A stretch of DNA of 64,000 nt, from assembly GCA_016711875.1 (NCBI GenBank), contig JADJSD010000023.1:372001-436000 (forward strand). Direction: 5' to 3'. Origin of the DNA: Betaproteobacteria bacterium. Its GTDB lineage: Bacteria; Pseudomonadota; Gammaproteobacteria; Burkholderiales; Usitatibacteraceae. Shown piece after piece: positions 41,711 to 50,963 of the stretch (position 1 is the first letter of the stretch; every line of letters begins with the position of its first letter). Made by a program: the position numbers and the translations under genes. The notes beneath the pieces were generated by a model, which worked only from the letters and a program-made list of their open reading frames with translations, did not search any database and had not been told where the DNA came from.

Positions 41711-44544
41711 GCGCGAACGGCGCCCGGGAGCGAGCCGCGATGCCCGTGGAGTTCACGATCGACGGCAGGCCCGTGACCGGCGCGGCCGGCGAGCCCATCC
41801 TGCAGGTGGCGAAGCGCCACGGCATCGAGATCCCGCACCTGTGCCACAAGGACGGCCTGCGCGCGGACGGCAATTGCCGCGCCTGCGTGGTGGAGATCAA
41901 GGGCGAGCGCGTCCTCGCGCCCTCCTGTTGCCGCAGCGCGACTTCCGGCATGGAGGTGAGCGCGAAGTCCGAGCGTGCCACGGCCTCGCAGAAGATGGTG
42001 CTGGAGCTCCTGCTCGCCGACGGGCCCGCCGAGGCCCGTACGTCCGATTCCGAGCTCGACCGCTGGGCTGGCCGCCTCGAGGCGAAGGCGGGCCGCTTTC
42101 CGGCGCGTGCGCAACCGGCGCCCGACCTTTCGCACCCGGCCATCGCGGTCAACCTCGACGCGTGCATCCAGTGCACGCGGTGCGTGCGCGCCTGTCGCGA
42201 GGAGCAGGTGAACGACGTGATCGGCTACGCCGGCCGCGGCAGCGACGCGCGCATCGTCTTCGACCAGGGCGACGCGATGGGCGCCTCCACGTGCGTCGCC
42301 TGCGGCGAGTGCGTGCAGGCGTGCCCGACGGGCGCGCTGTCCTCGCGCGCCTTCGCGAAGGACAGCCTCGCGCGCGGCCCCGCGGGACTCGTCGAGGTCG
42401 ACCGCAAGGTCGATTCCGTGTGCCCCTTCTGCGGCGTGGGCTGCCAGCTCACCTATCACGTGAAGGACGACACGATCGTGCAGGTGACGGGCCGCGGCGG
42501 TCCCGCCAACGAGGACCGCCTGTGCGTGAAGGGCCGCTACGGCTTCGACTACGCGCACCACCCGCACCGCCTCACGAAGCCGCTCATCCGCAAGCCCGGC
42601 GCGACGAAGACCGCCGATTTCGCCCTGGACCCGGCGAACTGGGAGGAGGTCTTCCGCGAGGCCTCGTGGGAAGAGGCGCTCGACTTCGCGGCCGGGGGGC
42701 TCAGGCGAATCCTCGAGAAGGACGGCCGCCGGGCGCTCGCGGGATTCGGCAGCGCCAAGGGTTCCAACGAGGAGGCCTACCTCTTCCAGAAGCTGGTGCG
42801 GACCGGATTCGGCAGCAACAACGTCGACCACTGCACGCGCCTTTGCCACGCCTCGAGCGTCGCGGCGCTCATGGAAGGCATCAGCTCCGGGGCGGTGTCG
42901 AACCCCGTGAAGGACGTGATGAAGGCCGAGGTGGCGCTGCTCATCGGCGCCAACCCCACGGTGAACCACCCCGTGGCGGCCACCTGGATCAAGAACGCGG
43001 TGAAGAACGGCACGAAGCTCATCCTGGCCGACCCGCGCCGCACGGAGCTCGCGCGCCATGCGGCCCACGTGCTGCAGTTCAAGCCCGACACCGACGTGGC
43101 GCTTCTCAACGCGATGCTGAACGTGATCGTCACGGAGGGCCTCGTGGACGAGGCCTTCATCCGCGATCGCACCAGCGGCTACGAGGCGCTCGCCGCCAAC
43201 GTTCGCAAGTTCACGCCGGAACTGATGGAGCCCATCTGCGGCATCCCGGCGGCGAAGATCCGCGAGGTGGCGCGCCTGTATGCCACGTCGAAGGCTTCCA
43301 TGATCCTGTGGGGCATGGGCGTGTCGCAGCACACGCACGGCACCGACAACGCGCGCTGCCTCATCGCGCTCGCCATGGTGACGGGACAGATCGGCAAGCC
43401 CGGCTCGGGACTGCACCCGCTGCGCGGGCAGAACAACGTGCAGGGCGCCTCCGATTCGGGCCTCATCCCGATGGTGTTCCCGGACTACCAGCGCGTGGAC
43501 AACCCGCAGGCCCTCGCGCGCTTCGAGAAGCTCTGGGGCGCGAAGCTCGACCCCAAGCCCGGCCTCACCGTCGTCGAGATCGTGAACGCGGCCTGCGAAG
43601 GCACGATGAAGGGGATGGTCATCATGGGCGAGAACCCCGCGATGTCGGACCCGGATGCGAATCACGCCCGCGAGGGGCTCGCCGCGCTCGAGCACCTGGT
43701 CGTGCAGGACGTGTTCCTCACGGAGACGGCCTACCTCGCCGACGTGGTGCTGCCCGCGACGGTGTGGCCCGAGAAGACGGGCACCGTCACCAACACCGAC
43801 CGGCTCGTGCAGCTCGGCCGTCCCGCGATCGATCCGCCGGGCGAGGCGAAGCCGGACCTGTGGATCCTGGTGGAACTGGGCAAGCGCCTGGGCCTTCCCT
43901 GGACCTACACGCACCCGCGCGAGGTGTTCGAGGAGATGCGCCAGGGGATGAACTCCATCGCCGGCATCACGTGGGATCGCCTCGAGGCCGAGTCGAGCGT
44001 GAACTACCCGTGCCCCACGGAGGGCCACCCGGGCACCCCGATGATCTTCGTGGACAAGTTCCCCACGCCCACGGGCCGCGCGAAGCTCGTTCCCGCGGAC
44101 CTCATCTTCGCCGCCGAGCAGCCCGATCACCTCTACCCGTACGTCCTCATCACCGGCCGGCAGCTCGAGCACTGGCACACCGGGTCCATGACGCGGCGGG
44201 CCGGCGTGCTCGACGCCCTCGAGCCCGAGCCCGTCGCCTCGTTCCACCCGGCGGACCTGGGGGACCTGGGCCTCGCACCCGGCGATGTCGTCACGGTGAG
44301 ATCGCGCCGCGGCGAGGTGGCCCTCTACGCGCGCGCCGACGAGGCGACGCCCCGAGGTGCCGTCTTCATCGCCTTCTGCTACTACGAGGCGGCCGCCAAC
44401 AGGCTCACGAACGCGGCGCTCGACCCGGTCGGCAAGATCCCCGAGTTCAAGTATTGCGCCGTGATGGTCGCCAAGGGCGGCCGGGTCGCCGGGCGGTCGA
44501 GCTTCGGCGGCGGTCGCATCCTCGCGGCGAGCGAGACCGGCTGA
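41707..44544 (+). CDS. fdsA: NAD-dependent formate dehydrogenase, molybdenum/iron-sulfur alpha subunit
   Basis: A 945-residue cytoplasmic enzyme oxidising formate to CO2. Order: NuoG-like [2Fe-2S] (Cys46, Cys57, Cys60, Cys74/75), a ferredoxin-type pair of [4Fe-4S] (CIQCTRCVRAC, CVACGECVQACPTG), the MGD-domain [4Fe-4S] (VCPFCGVGCQL...LCVKG), then the bis-MGD catalytic core. The active-site ligand is Cys380 in CTRLCHASS, followed by the usual His381; no selenocysteine codon is present. Length and layout match FdsA/Fdh1A. It is preceded by the NuoEF-type subunit and folB and followed by fhs after 49 nt. Confidence 0.95.
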   Translation: MSANGARERAAMPVEFTIDGRPVTGAAGEPILQVAKRHGIEIPHLCHKDGLRADGNCRACVVEIKGERVLAPSCCRSATSGMEVSAKSERATASQKMVLELLLADGPAEARTSDSELDRWAGRLEAKAGRFPARAQPAPDLSHPAIAVNLDACIQCTRCVRACREEQVNDVIGYAGRGSDARIVFDQGDAMGASTCVACGECVQACPTGALSSRAFAKDSLARGPAGLVEVDRKVDSVCPFCGVGCQLTYHVKDDTIVQVTGRGGPANEDRLCVKGRYGFDYAHHPHRLTKPLIRKPGATKTADFALDPANWEEVFREASWEEALDFAAGGLRRILEKDGRRALAGFGSAKGSNEEAYLFQKLVRTGFGSNNVDHCTRLCHASSVAALMEGISSGAVSNPVKDVMKAEVALLIGANPTVNHPVAATWIKNAVKNGTKLILADPRRTELARHAAHVLQFKPDTDVALLNAMLNVIVTEGLVDEAFIRDRTSGYEALAANVRKFTPELMEPICGIPAAKIREVARLYATSKASMILWGMGVSQHTHGTDNARCLIALAMVTGQIGKPGSGLHPLRGQNNVQGASDSGLIPMVFPDYQRVDNPQALARFEKLWGAKLDPKPGLTVVEIVNAACEGTMKGMVIMGENPAMSDPDANHAREGLAALEHLVVQDVFLTETAYLADVVLPATVWPEKTGTVTNTDRLVQLGRPAIDPPGEAKPDLWILVELGKRLGLPWTYTHPREVFEEMRQGMNSIAGITWDRLEAESSVNYPCPTEGHPGTPMIFVDKFPTPTGRAKLVPADLIFAAEQPDHLYPYVLITGRQLEHWHTGSMTRRAGVLDALEPEPVASFHPADLGDLGLAPGDVVTVRSRRGEVALYARADEATPRGAVFIAFCYYEAAANRLTNAALDPVGKIPEFKYCAVMVAKGGRVAGRSSFGGGRILAASETG

Positions 44545-44593
44545 ACCCCATTCCCATCCATCCCCACAAGACGACAACGAGGAGAATCCCGTC

Positions 44594-46264
44594 ATGGCCA
44601 GCGACATCGACATTGCACAGGCAGCCACGCTCACCCGCATCGCGAAGATCGCGGGGGAGAAGCTCGGCATCGGCGACGAGCACCTGGAGCCCTTCGGCCA
44701 TTACAAGGCCAAGGTGTCCCTCAAGTATCTGGACACGCTCAAGGGAAAGAAGGACGGCAAGCTCGTCCTCGTGACGGCCATCAGCCCGACGCCGGCGGGC
44801 GAGGGCAAGACCACCACGACCGTGGGCCTGGGCGACGGCCTGAACCACATCGGCAAGAAGGCGATGATCTGCCTGCGCGAGCCTTCCCTCGGCCCGGTCT
44901 TCGGCGTGAAGGGCGGCGCGGCCGGCGGCGGCTACGCGCAGATCGTCCCGATGGAGGACATCAACCTGCACTTCACCGGCGACTTCGCCGCGATCGCCCT
45001 GGCGAACAACCTGCTCGCCGCGATGATCGACAACCACATCCACCACGGCAACGAGCTGGGCATCGACGTGCGCCGCATCCAGTGGAAGCGCGTCGTCGAC
45101 ATGAACGACCGCGCCCTTCGGGAGATCGTCGGCTCGCTCGGCGGCCCCGGCAACGGCTACCCGCGCCAGGACGGCTTCGACATCGTCGTGGCCTCGGAAG
45201 TGATGGCGATCTTCTGCCTGTCCACCTCGCTCGACGACCTGAAGAACCGCCTGGGCAACATCGTCATCGGCTACACGCGCGAGCAGAAGCCCGTGTACGC
45301 CCGCGACCTGCAGGCCCACGGCGCCATGACGGTGCTCCTCAAGGACGCCCTCGCGCCCAACCTCGTGCAGACGCTCGAGGGCAACCCCGCCTTCGTGCAC
45401 GGCGGCCCCTTCGCCAACATCGCCCACGGCTGCAACACCGTGATCGCGACGCAGGCGGCGCTCAAGCTCGCGGACTACGTCGTGACCGAGGCGGGCTTCG
45501 GCGCGGACCTGGGCGCGGAGAAGTTCATCGACATCAAGTGCCGCAAGAGCGGCCTGCGCCCCTCGTGCGCCGTCATCGTTGCCACCGTGCGCGCCATGAA
45601 GTACCACGGCGGGGCCGACCTGAAGACCATCACCACCGAGGACCTCGCCGCCCTCGACAAGGGCCTCGTGAACCTCGAGCGCCACGTCGAAAACGTGACG
45701 AAGGTCTACGGCATCCCGTGCGTCGTGTCGATCAACAAGTTCACGAGCGACACGGACGCCGAGATCGAGATGCTGCGCTCGCGCATGGCGAAGCTCGGCG
45801 CCCGCGTCGTGCTCGCCACGCACTGGGGCGACGGCGGCAAGGGCGCGGCGGAGCTCGCGAAGATCGTGGTGGAGCTGTGCGAGCAGCCCTCGAAGATGAC
45901 CTTCGTGTACGAGGAGCAGGACACGCTCTGGGAGAAGGTGAACAAGATCGCCAAGCGCGTCTACCGGGCGAGCGACGTGACCGCGGACAACAAGGTGCGC
46001 GCGCAGATCAAGAAGCTTCAGGAGGACGGCTACGGCCATTACCCGGTGTGCGTGGCGAAGACGCAGTATTCATTCTCCACGGACGCGCAGCTGCGCGGCG
46101 CGCCCTCCAACCACGTGATCAACGTGCGCGAGGTTCGCCTCGCCGCCGGCGCCGAGTTCGTCGTGATGGTCTGCGGCGATATCATGACGATGCCGGGCCT
46201 GCCCAAGGTGCCCTCCGCCGCGAAGATCGACCTCGTCGACGGCAAGGTCGTCGGCCTGTTCTGA
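44594..46264 (+). CDS. fhs: Formate--tetrahydrofolate ligase
   Basis: A 556-residue enzyme interconverting formate + ATP + THF with 10-formyl-THF. The ATP-site loop TPAGEGKTTTTVGL, LREPSLGPVFGVKGGAAGGG and the C-terminal MTMPGLPK are textbook features. RBS AACGAGGAGAATCCC precedes ATG 44594. It lies between formate dehydrogenase and the Soe-like genes on one strand. With FolD at the right end of the block it links formaldehyde-derived C1 units on THF to formate, either with ATP gain (reverse) or as an assimilatory route. Confidence 0.97.
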   Translation: MASDIDIAQAATLTRIAKIAGEKLGIGDEHLEPFGHYKAKVSLKYLDTLKGKKDGKLVLVTAISPTPAGEGKTTTTVGLGDGLNHIGKKAMICLREPSLGPVFGVKGGAAGGGYAQIVPMEDINLHFTGDFAAIALANNLLAAMIDNHIHHGNELGIDVRRIQWKRVVDMNDRALREIVGSLGGPGNGYPRQDGFDIVVASEVMAIFCLSTSLDDLKNRLGNIVIGYTREQKPVYARDLQAHGAMTVLLKDALAPNLVQTLEGNPAFVHGGPFANIAHGCNTVIATQAALKLADYVVTEAGFGADLGAEKFIDIKCRKSGLRPSCAVIVATVRAMKYHGGADLKTITTEDLAALDKGLVNLERHVENVTKVYGIPCVVSINKFTSDTDAEIEMLRSRMAKLGARVVLATHWGDGGKGAAELAKIVVELCEQPSKMTFVYEEQDTLWEKVNKIAKRVYRASDVTADNKVRAQIKKLQEDGYGHYPVCVAKTQYSFSTDAQLRGAPSNHVINVREVRLAAGAEFVVMVCGDIMTMPGLPKVPSAAKIDLVDGKVVGLF

Positions 46265-46304
46265 TTCCCGCCCCGAAACCCCGCACCCGCCACGGAAAGA
46301 CCGC

Positions 46305-49133
46305 ATGATCGAGACCACGAGCCAGCCCATCGCCTTCGAGGACACCGAAGGCCAGGAGGTGAAGCGCACCACCTGCTACATGTGCGCCTGCCGCTGCGGC
46401 ATCGAGGTCACGCTCAATCGCGAAGGGCGGGTGCGGTTCATCAAGGGCAACCGCGACCACCCGGTGAACCAGGGCGTGCTGTGCGCCAAGGGGTCGGCCG
46501 GGATCATGAAGCAGTACTCCAAGGCGAAGCTCACGGGCCCGATGCGCCGGAAGCCCGGGTCCGAGCGGGGCGCGGGCGCGTTCGAGCCCATCTCGTGGGA
46601 CGAGGCGCTCGGCACGCTCGCCGAACGCCTCGCGCGGATCCGCGCCACGGACCCGCGCCAGCTCGCCTTCTTCACCGGCCGCGACCAGATGCAGGCCCTC
46701 ACGGGATTGTGGGCGCAGCAGTTCGGCACGCCCAACTGGGCGGCGCACGGCGGCTTCTGTTCCGTGAACATGGCCGCCGCGGGCCTTTACTCCATCGGCT
46801 ACGCCTTCTGGGAATTCGGCGCGCCGGACTGGGACCGCACCAAGTACTTCATGCTGTGGGGCGTGGCGGAGGACCATTCCTCCAATCCCATCAAGATCGG
46901 GCTGGACAAGCTGAAGCGCAACGGCGCTAAGTTCGTCTCCGTGAACCCCGTGCGCACCGGCTACTCGGCCATCGCGGACGAGTGGGTGCCGATCCGTCCG
47001 GGCACGGACGGCCTGCTCGCCCTCGCGATGGTGCACACGCTCCTCTCGCGCGAACTCTTCGACGCGCCCTTCCTCTCCCGCTACACCAACGCCCCGTGGC
47101 TCGTGATCGACGCGCCGGGCACCGCGAAGGACGGCCTCTTCCTGCGCGACGAGGCCGGCCAGCCGCTCATCCACGACCGGAAGCAGGGGACCTTCGTCGG
47201 GGGCCTGGGCGCCGGCATCGATCCCTCGCTCTTCGGCGAGTTCGATGCGCCCGGCGGCCTCAAGGTGCGCACGGTGCTTACGCTGGCCGCGGGCCGATAC
47301 CTCGATGAACGCTACTCGCCGGCCGTGGCCGGGCCGCAGTGCGGCGTGCCGGCCGAAACCATCGAGCGCCTGGCGCTCGAGATGGCTTCGATCGCCTTCC
47401 AGGAGACGATCGAGATCCCCGTGAAGTGGACGGACGTCTGGGGCCAGGAGCACGACAAGGTCGTCGGCCGCCCGGTGTCCATGTACGCGATGCGCGGCAT
47501 CTCGGCGCACTCCAACGGTTTCCAGGCCTGCCGGGCCCTGCACCTCATCCAGATGCTGCTGGGCGCCCTGGAGGGCCCGGGCAACTTTCGCGCGCGCGCG
47601 CCGTACCCGCGCCCCATTCCGCCGGGCCAGTTGCCGGAGAACGACGAGGCCGTGATGGCCGCGCCGGACAAGCCCCTCGGGAAGACCCCGCTCGGTTTCC
47701 CGGTGAAGCCGGAGGACCTCGCCGTCGACAAGGACGGCAATCCGCTGCGCATCGACCACGCGTATTCGTGGGAGTCGCCCCTGGCGGCCCACGGCGCCAT
47801 GCACATGGTGATCACGAACGCCGTGAACGCCGACCCGTACCCCATCGACACGCTGATGATGTACATGGCGAACATGGCGTGGAACTCCACCATGAACACC
47901 GCCGGGGTGCGCGACATGCTGCGGGCGAAGCACGCGCAAGGCCCGAAGAAGGGCGAGTACAAGATCCCCTTCATCGTCGTCTCCGACGCCTTCGACTCCG
48001 AGACGGTGCGCTTCGCCGACCTGGTGCTGCCGGACACGACGTACCTGGAGCGGCACGATGCCATCTCGATGCTGGACCGTCCCATCTCCGAGGCCGACAC
48101 CGTCGCCGACGCCATCCGCCACCCGGTGGTGAAGCTCGACCGCGACGTCCGCGCCTTCCAGGAGGTGCTGGTGGACCTGGCCGGCCGCCTGAAATTCCCG
48201 GCCTTCACGAACGCCGACGGCACGTGCAAGTACAAGGATTACCCGGAATTCATCTGGCGCTTCGAGAAGGCGCCGGGCATCGGCTTCCTCGCCGGCTTCC
48301 GCGGCAAGGAGGGCGAGAAGAGCCTCAAGGGCGAGCCCAACGAGAAGCAATGGGAGCGCTACATCGAGAACGGGGCGTTCTTCTCGAAGCACTGGGAGCC
48401 GGGCGAGCAGTGGATGCGCCACTGGAACCGCGACTACCAGGTGAAGGCCGTCGAGGCCACCTTCATTCCGAAGGTGGAACCCATCGTGATGCAGATCTAT
48501 TCCGAGCCCATCCAGAAGTTCCGCCTGGCGGGGCAGGGCCTCTACGAGGGCCCGAAGCCGCCGAAGGCCGGCGACCGGGAGCGGCTGGTGAAGTACTTCG
48601 ATCCGCTGCCGGACTGGTACGCGCCCCTGGATGGCGACGGCGCCGACGATGGCGAGTACCCCTTCCACGCCATCACGCAGCGCCCGATGGTGATGTACCA
48701 CTCGTGGGACACGCAGAACGTGTGGCTGCGACAGATCATGGCGGGCAACTTCCTCTACATGAACGCGGCCGAGGCGAAGCGCCGCGGGCTCGAATCCCTC
48801 GACTGGGTGTGGGTCGAGTCGCGCATCGGGAAGATCCGCTGCCAGCTGAAGACGATGGAAGGCGTGGAATCGAACACCGTCTGGACCTGGAACGCCATCG
48901 GCAAGCAAAGCGGCGCCTGGGGCCTGGAGAAGGGCGCGAGCGAATCGACGCACGGGTTCCTGCTGAACCACCTCATCAGCGAGCACCTGCCCAAGGCGGC
49001 CGACGAGAGGAGCCTCACCAACAGCGACCCGATCACCGGCCAGGCCGCCTGGTACGACCTCAAGGTGAGGATCACGAAGGCCGCGCCGGGCGAGGAGGGC
49101 GTGTGGCCCCTGTTCGACGGGGTGACGCGATGA
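46305..49133 (+). CDS. soeA: SoeA-like molybdopterin sulfite dehydrogenase, catalytic subunit
   Basis: A 942-residue DMSO-reductase-family enzyme. The N-terminal [4Fe-4S] motif is CYMCACRC (Cys24, Cys27, Cys31) with Cys60. The likely molybdenum ligand is Cys152 in HGGFCSVNMA. The wording CYMCACRCGI, FTGRDQ, FGTPNWAAHGG and MRGISAHSNGF agrees with my memory of SoeA, the cytoplasmic sulfite-oxidising enzyme of purple sulfur bacteria and Roseobacter, rather than formate dehydrogenase. There is no Tat signal. It is coupled to the [4Fe-4S] and membrane subunits by an ATGA overlap. It probably oxidises sulfite (released by the sulfonate oxygenase) to sulfate, feeding quinone. Formate or another substrate is not excluded. 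Confidence 0.72.
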   Translation: MIETTSQPIAFEDTEGQEVKRTTCYMCACRCGIEVTLNREGRVRFIKGNRDHPVNQGVLCAKGSAGIMKQYSKAKLTGPMRRKPGSERGAGAFEPISWDEALGTLAERLARIRATDPRQLAFFTGRDQMQALTGLWAQQFGTPNWAAHGGFCSVNMAAAGLYSIGYAFWEFGAPDWDRTKYFMLWGVAEDHSSNPIKIGLDKLKRNGAKFVSVNPVRTGYSAIADEWVPIRPGTDGLLALAMVHTLLSRELFDAPFLSRYTNAPWLVIDAPGTAKDGLFLRDEAGQPLIHDRKQGTFVGGLGAGIDPSLFGEFDAPGGLKVRTVLTLAAGRYLDERYSPAVAGPQCGVPAETIERLALEMASIAFQETIEIPVKWTDVWGQEHDKVVGRPVSMYAMRGISAHSNGFQACRALHLIQMLLGALEGPGNFRARAPYPRPIPPGQLPENDEAVMAAPDKPLGKTPLGFPVKPEDLAVDKDGNPLRIDHAYSWESPLAAHGAMHMVITNAVNADPYPIDTLMMYMANMAWNSTMNTAGVRDMLRAKHAQGPKKGEYKIPFIVVSDAFDSETVRFADLVLPDTTYLERHDAISMLDRPISEADTVADAIRHPVVKLDRDVRAFQEVLVDLAGRLKFPAFTNADGTCKYKDYPEFIWRFEKAPGIGFLAGFRGKEGEKSLKGEPNEKQWERYIENGAFFSKHWEPGEQWMRHWNRDYQVKAVEATFIPKVEPIVMQIYSEPIQKFRLAGQGLYEGPKPPKAGDRERLVKYFDPLPDWYAPLDGDGADDGEYPFHAITQRPMVMYHSWDTQNVWLRQIMAGNFLYMNAAEAKRRGLESLDWVWVESRIGKIRCQLKTMEGVESNTVWTWNAIGKQSGAWGLEKGASESTHGFLLNHLISEHLPKAADERSLTNSDPITGQAAWYDLKVRITKAAPGEEGVWPLFDGVTR

Positions 49134-49828
49134 GGCTCGGGCTCGCGATCGACCTGGACACCTGCGTGGGCTGCCACGCCTGCGCGGTGGCCTGCAAGGA
49201 ATGGAACGGGGAATCGCTCATGGCCGGGCCGCTCCCGGACTACGACGCCTACGGCAAGGAGGCGACGGGCACCTGGCTCAACCGCATCCGCCACTACGAA
49301 TGCGGCACCTACCCGGAGAACAAGACGGTCAACGTGCCGATGTCCTGCATGCACTGCGAGGACGCGGCGTGCGTCACGGTGTGCCCGACGGGCGCCTCGT
49401 ACAAGCGCCCCGACGGCATCGTGCTCGTCGACGCCGACAAGTGCATGGGTTGCAGCTACTGCGCCTGGGCCTGCCCCTACGGCGCGCGCGAGCTCGACCA
49501 GGACGAAGGCACGATGCGCAAGTGCACCCTGTGCGTGGACCGCATCTACGACGAGCGCCTGCCCGAGGCCGACCGCCAGCCCGCCTGCGTGCTCGCGTGC
49601 CCCACGCATGCGCGCGCCTTCGGCGACTACGACGACCCCGATTCCGACGTCTCGCGGGCCGCGAAGGGCCGTTCGCTGCCGCCGATGCTCGAGAAGCTGG
49701 GCTACAAGCCCGTGAACCAGTACCTCGCGCCGCGCCAGGCGCCGGAGATCAAGATGCAGCCCCCGCGCCCGAAGAAATCGCTCGCCGACTACATCCGCGA
49801 CTGGGCCGGTGCCGGGAAGGGGAGCTAG
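49130..49828 (+). CDS. soeB: SoeB-like four-cluster iron-sulfur subunit
   Basis: A 232-residue ferredoxin-type electron conduit of the DmsB/SoeB class. Four cysteine sets are visible: CVGCHACAVAC, CMHCEDAACVTVCPTG, CMGCSYCAWACPYG, and CTLCVDR with CVLACPTHA. It carries electrons from the molybdenum subunit to the membrane subunit. The ATG overlaps the stop of soeA. The Pro-rich C-terminal end (MQPPRPKKSLADYIRDW) is an extension beyond the ferredoxin fold. Confidence 0.85.
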   Translation: MRLGLAIDLDTCVGCHACAVACKEWNGESLMAGPLPDYDAYGKEATGTWLNRIRHYECGTYPENKTVNVPMSCMHCEDAACVTVCPTGASYKRPDGIVLVDADKCMGCSYCAWACPYGARELDQDEGTMRKCTLCVDRIYDERLPEADRQPACVLACPTHARAFGDYDDPDSDVSRAAKGRSLPPMLEKLGYKPVNQYLAPRQAPEIKMQPPRPKKSLADYIRDWAGAGKGS

Positions 49829-49832
49829 CCGC

Positions 49833-50759
49833 ATGCGTCCCGCCTGGTCCGTCATCTTCTTCACCGTCTCCTCGGGCGCCGGCCTGGGGCTCCTCGCCAT
49901 CCTCGCGCTCCTGCGCCTGCTCGCCGCGCGCGTCGTGCCCGACGGCACGGCGCTCCCGATGCTGGCCCTGGGACTTCTTCTCACGACCGCCGGGCTTTGC
50001 TCGTCGACTTTCCACCTGGCCAACCCGAAGAACGCCTGGCGTTCCGCTTCGCGCTTCAAGACGTCCTGGCTCTCGCGCGAGGCGGTCTTCGCGGGAGCGT
50101 TGTACCCGGTGGCGCTGCTCTACGGCTGGACGCTCTGGTCGGGCACCGGCGGGGCGCTCCAGGCCATTTGCGGCGTGCTGCTCGCCGCGCTCGCGGTCGT
50201 CGTCATGTACTCGACCGGCATGATCTACGCCTGCCTCAAGACGATCCCCCGCTGGAACCACGGCCTGGTGCCGGTCGGCTACGTGGCGCTGGGCCTGTAC
50301 TCGGGCACGCTCGCGGCCCTGCCCGTGATCGCGGCGAAGTCCGGCGGCCCGGTGCCCGTGGCTCTCGCGCTGGCGCTCCTCGCCGCGGCCCTCGCGGTGA
50401 AGGGGGCGTACTTCGTGATCTTCGGCGCGCCAAAGGCCGTACACACGATGGCCGACGCGCTGCCCCTGGGGAAGAAGGAAATCCGCCTGCTGGACACCGG
50501 ACACACCCATCGCACCTTCCTCACGGACGAGTTCTTCTTCCGCCTCGCGCGCCGCCAGGCCCGGTTCCTGCGGTTCGCCGTGCTGGTGCTCGCCTTCGTC
50601 CTTCCGCTCGCCCTGCTCACCGTCGGCGTGAGCGGCCCGCCGGCCCTCGCCTTCGTGGCCCTGTCGGCCTTCACCGGCCTGCTGGCCGAGCGTTGGCTCT
50701 TTTTCGCCGAGGCCGAGCACACCGTGCGCCTCTACCACGGGCAGCGCGCCGTCGGCTGA
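49833..50759 (+). CDS. soeC: SoeC-like membrane anchor (DmsC/NrfD type)
   Basis: A 308-residue integral membrane protein with about eight helices. MRPAWSVIFFTVSSGAGLG at the start, STFHLANPKNAWRSASRFKT and the WLSREAVFAGAL segment are typical of DmsC-family quinone-site subunits of Soe-type complexes. Start ATG 49833, 4 nt after the soeB stop. It would anchor SoeAB at the cytoplasmic side and pass electrons to ubiquinone. Confidence 0.83.
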   Translation: MRPAWSVIFFTVSSGAGLGLLAILALLRLLAARVVPDGTALPMLALGLLLTTAGLCSSTFHLANPKNAWRSASRFKTSWLSREAVFAGALYPVALLYGWTLWSGTGGALQAICGVLLAALAVVVMYSTGMIYACLKTIPRWNHGLVPVGYVALGLYSGTLAALPVIAAKSGGPVPVALALALLAAALAVKGAYFVIFGAPKAVHTMADALPLGKKEIRLLDTGHTHRTFLTDEFFFRLARRQARFLRFAVLVLAFVLPLALLTVGVSGPPALAFVALSAFTGLLAERWLFFAEAEHTVRLYHGQRAVG

Positions 50760-50777
50760 GGTGGTGCGGAAGGAACA

Positions 50778-50797
50778 CGGCCCCGCCGGGGCCGTTT
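50778..50797 (+). terminator. Possible terminator after soeC
   Basis: CGGCCCC, a two-base loop, CGGGGCCG, then TTT form a compact GC hairpin 18 nt after the soeC stop. The T-tract is short, so termination may be partial. Confidence 0.45.
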
Positions 50798-50872
50798 CCC
50801 GATGAAACAGGCCGGATGGCCTTGGCGGGAAAAAGCCCTTTGGATCCGAGGGTTTGGAGATTGTGCAGGGAG

Positions 50873-50889
50873 TTGGCGCGCAATATGCT
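50873..50889 (+). promoter_or_regulatory. Candidate sigma-54 promoter ahead of the oxygenase genes
   Basis: TTGGCGCGCAATATGCT lies in the 204-bp gap between soeC and the oxygenase alpha gene. The -24 GG and -12 GC have the required 10-nt spacing, and most consensus positions (TTGGCACG-N4-TTGC) match. It is 75 nt upstream of the alpha start, leaving a leader. It is a pattern match only. Confidence 0.35.
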
Positions 50890-50963
50890 CTGGCCTTCCC
50901 TGATCGCCTCACGCGCATCCGATTCTTCGCGAAAAATACCGCCCACGCTAAGGAGGGGACACC

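Noticed and set aside
41707..44544. Selenocysteine-type formate dehydrogenase
   Set aside because: The active-site residue is an ordinary Cys codon (Cys380), and no in-frame TGA or SECIS-like element is seen.
46305..49133. Second formate dehydrogenase alpha subunit
   Set aside because: Lacks the CTRLCH active-site context of the first enzyme and has the HGGFCSVNMA and CYMCACRC patterns of the Soe group; kept as an alternative only.
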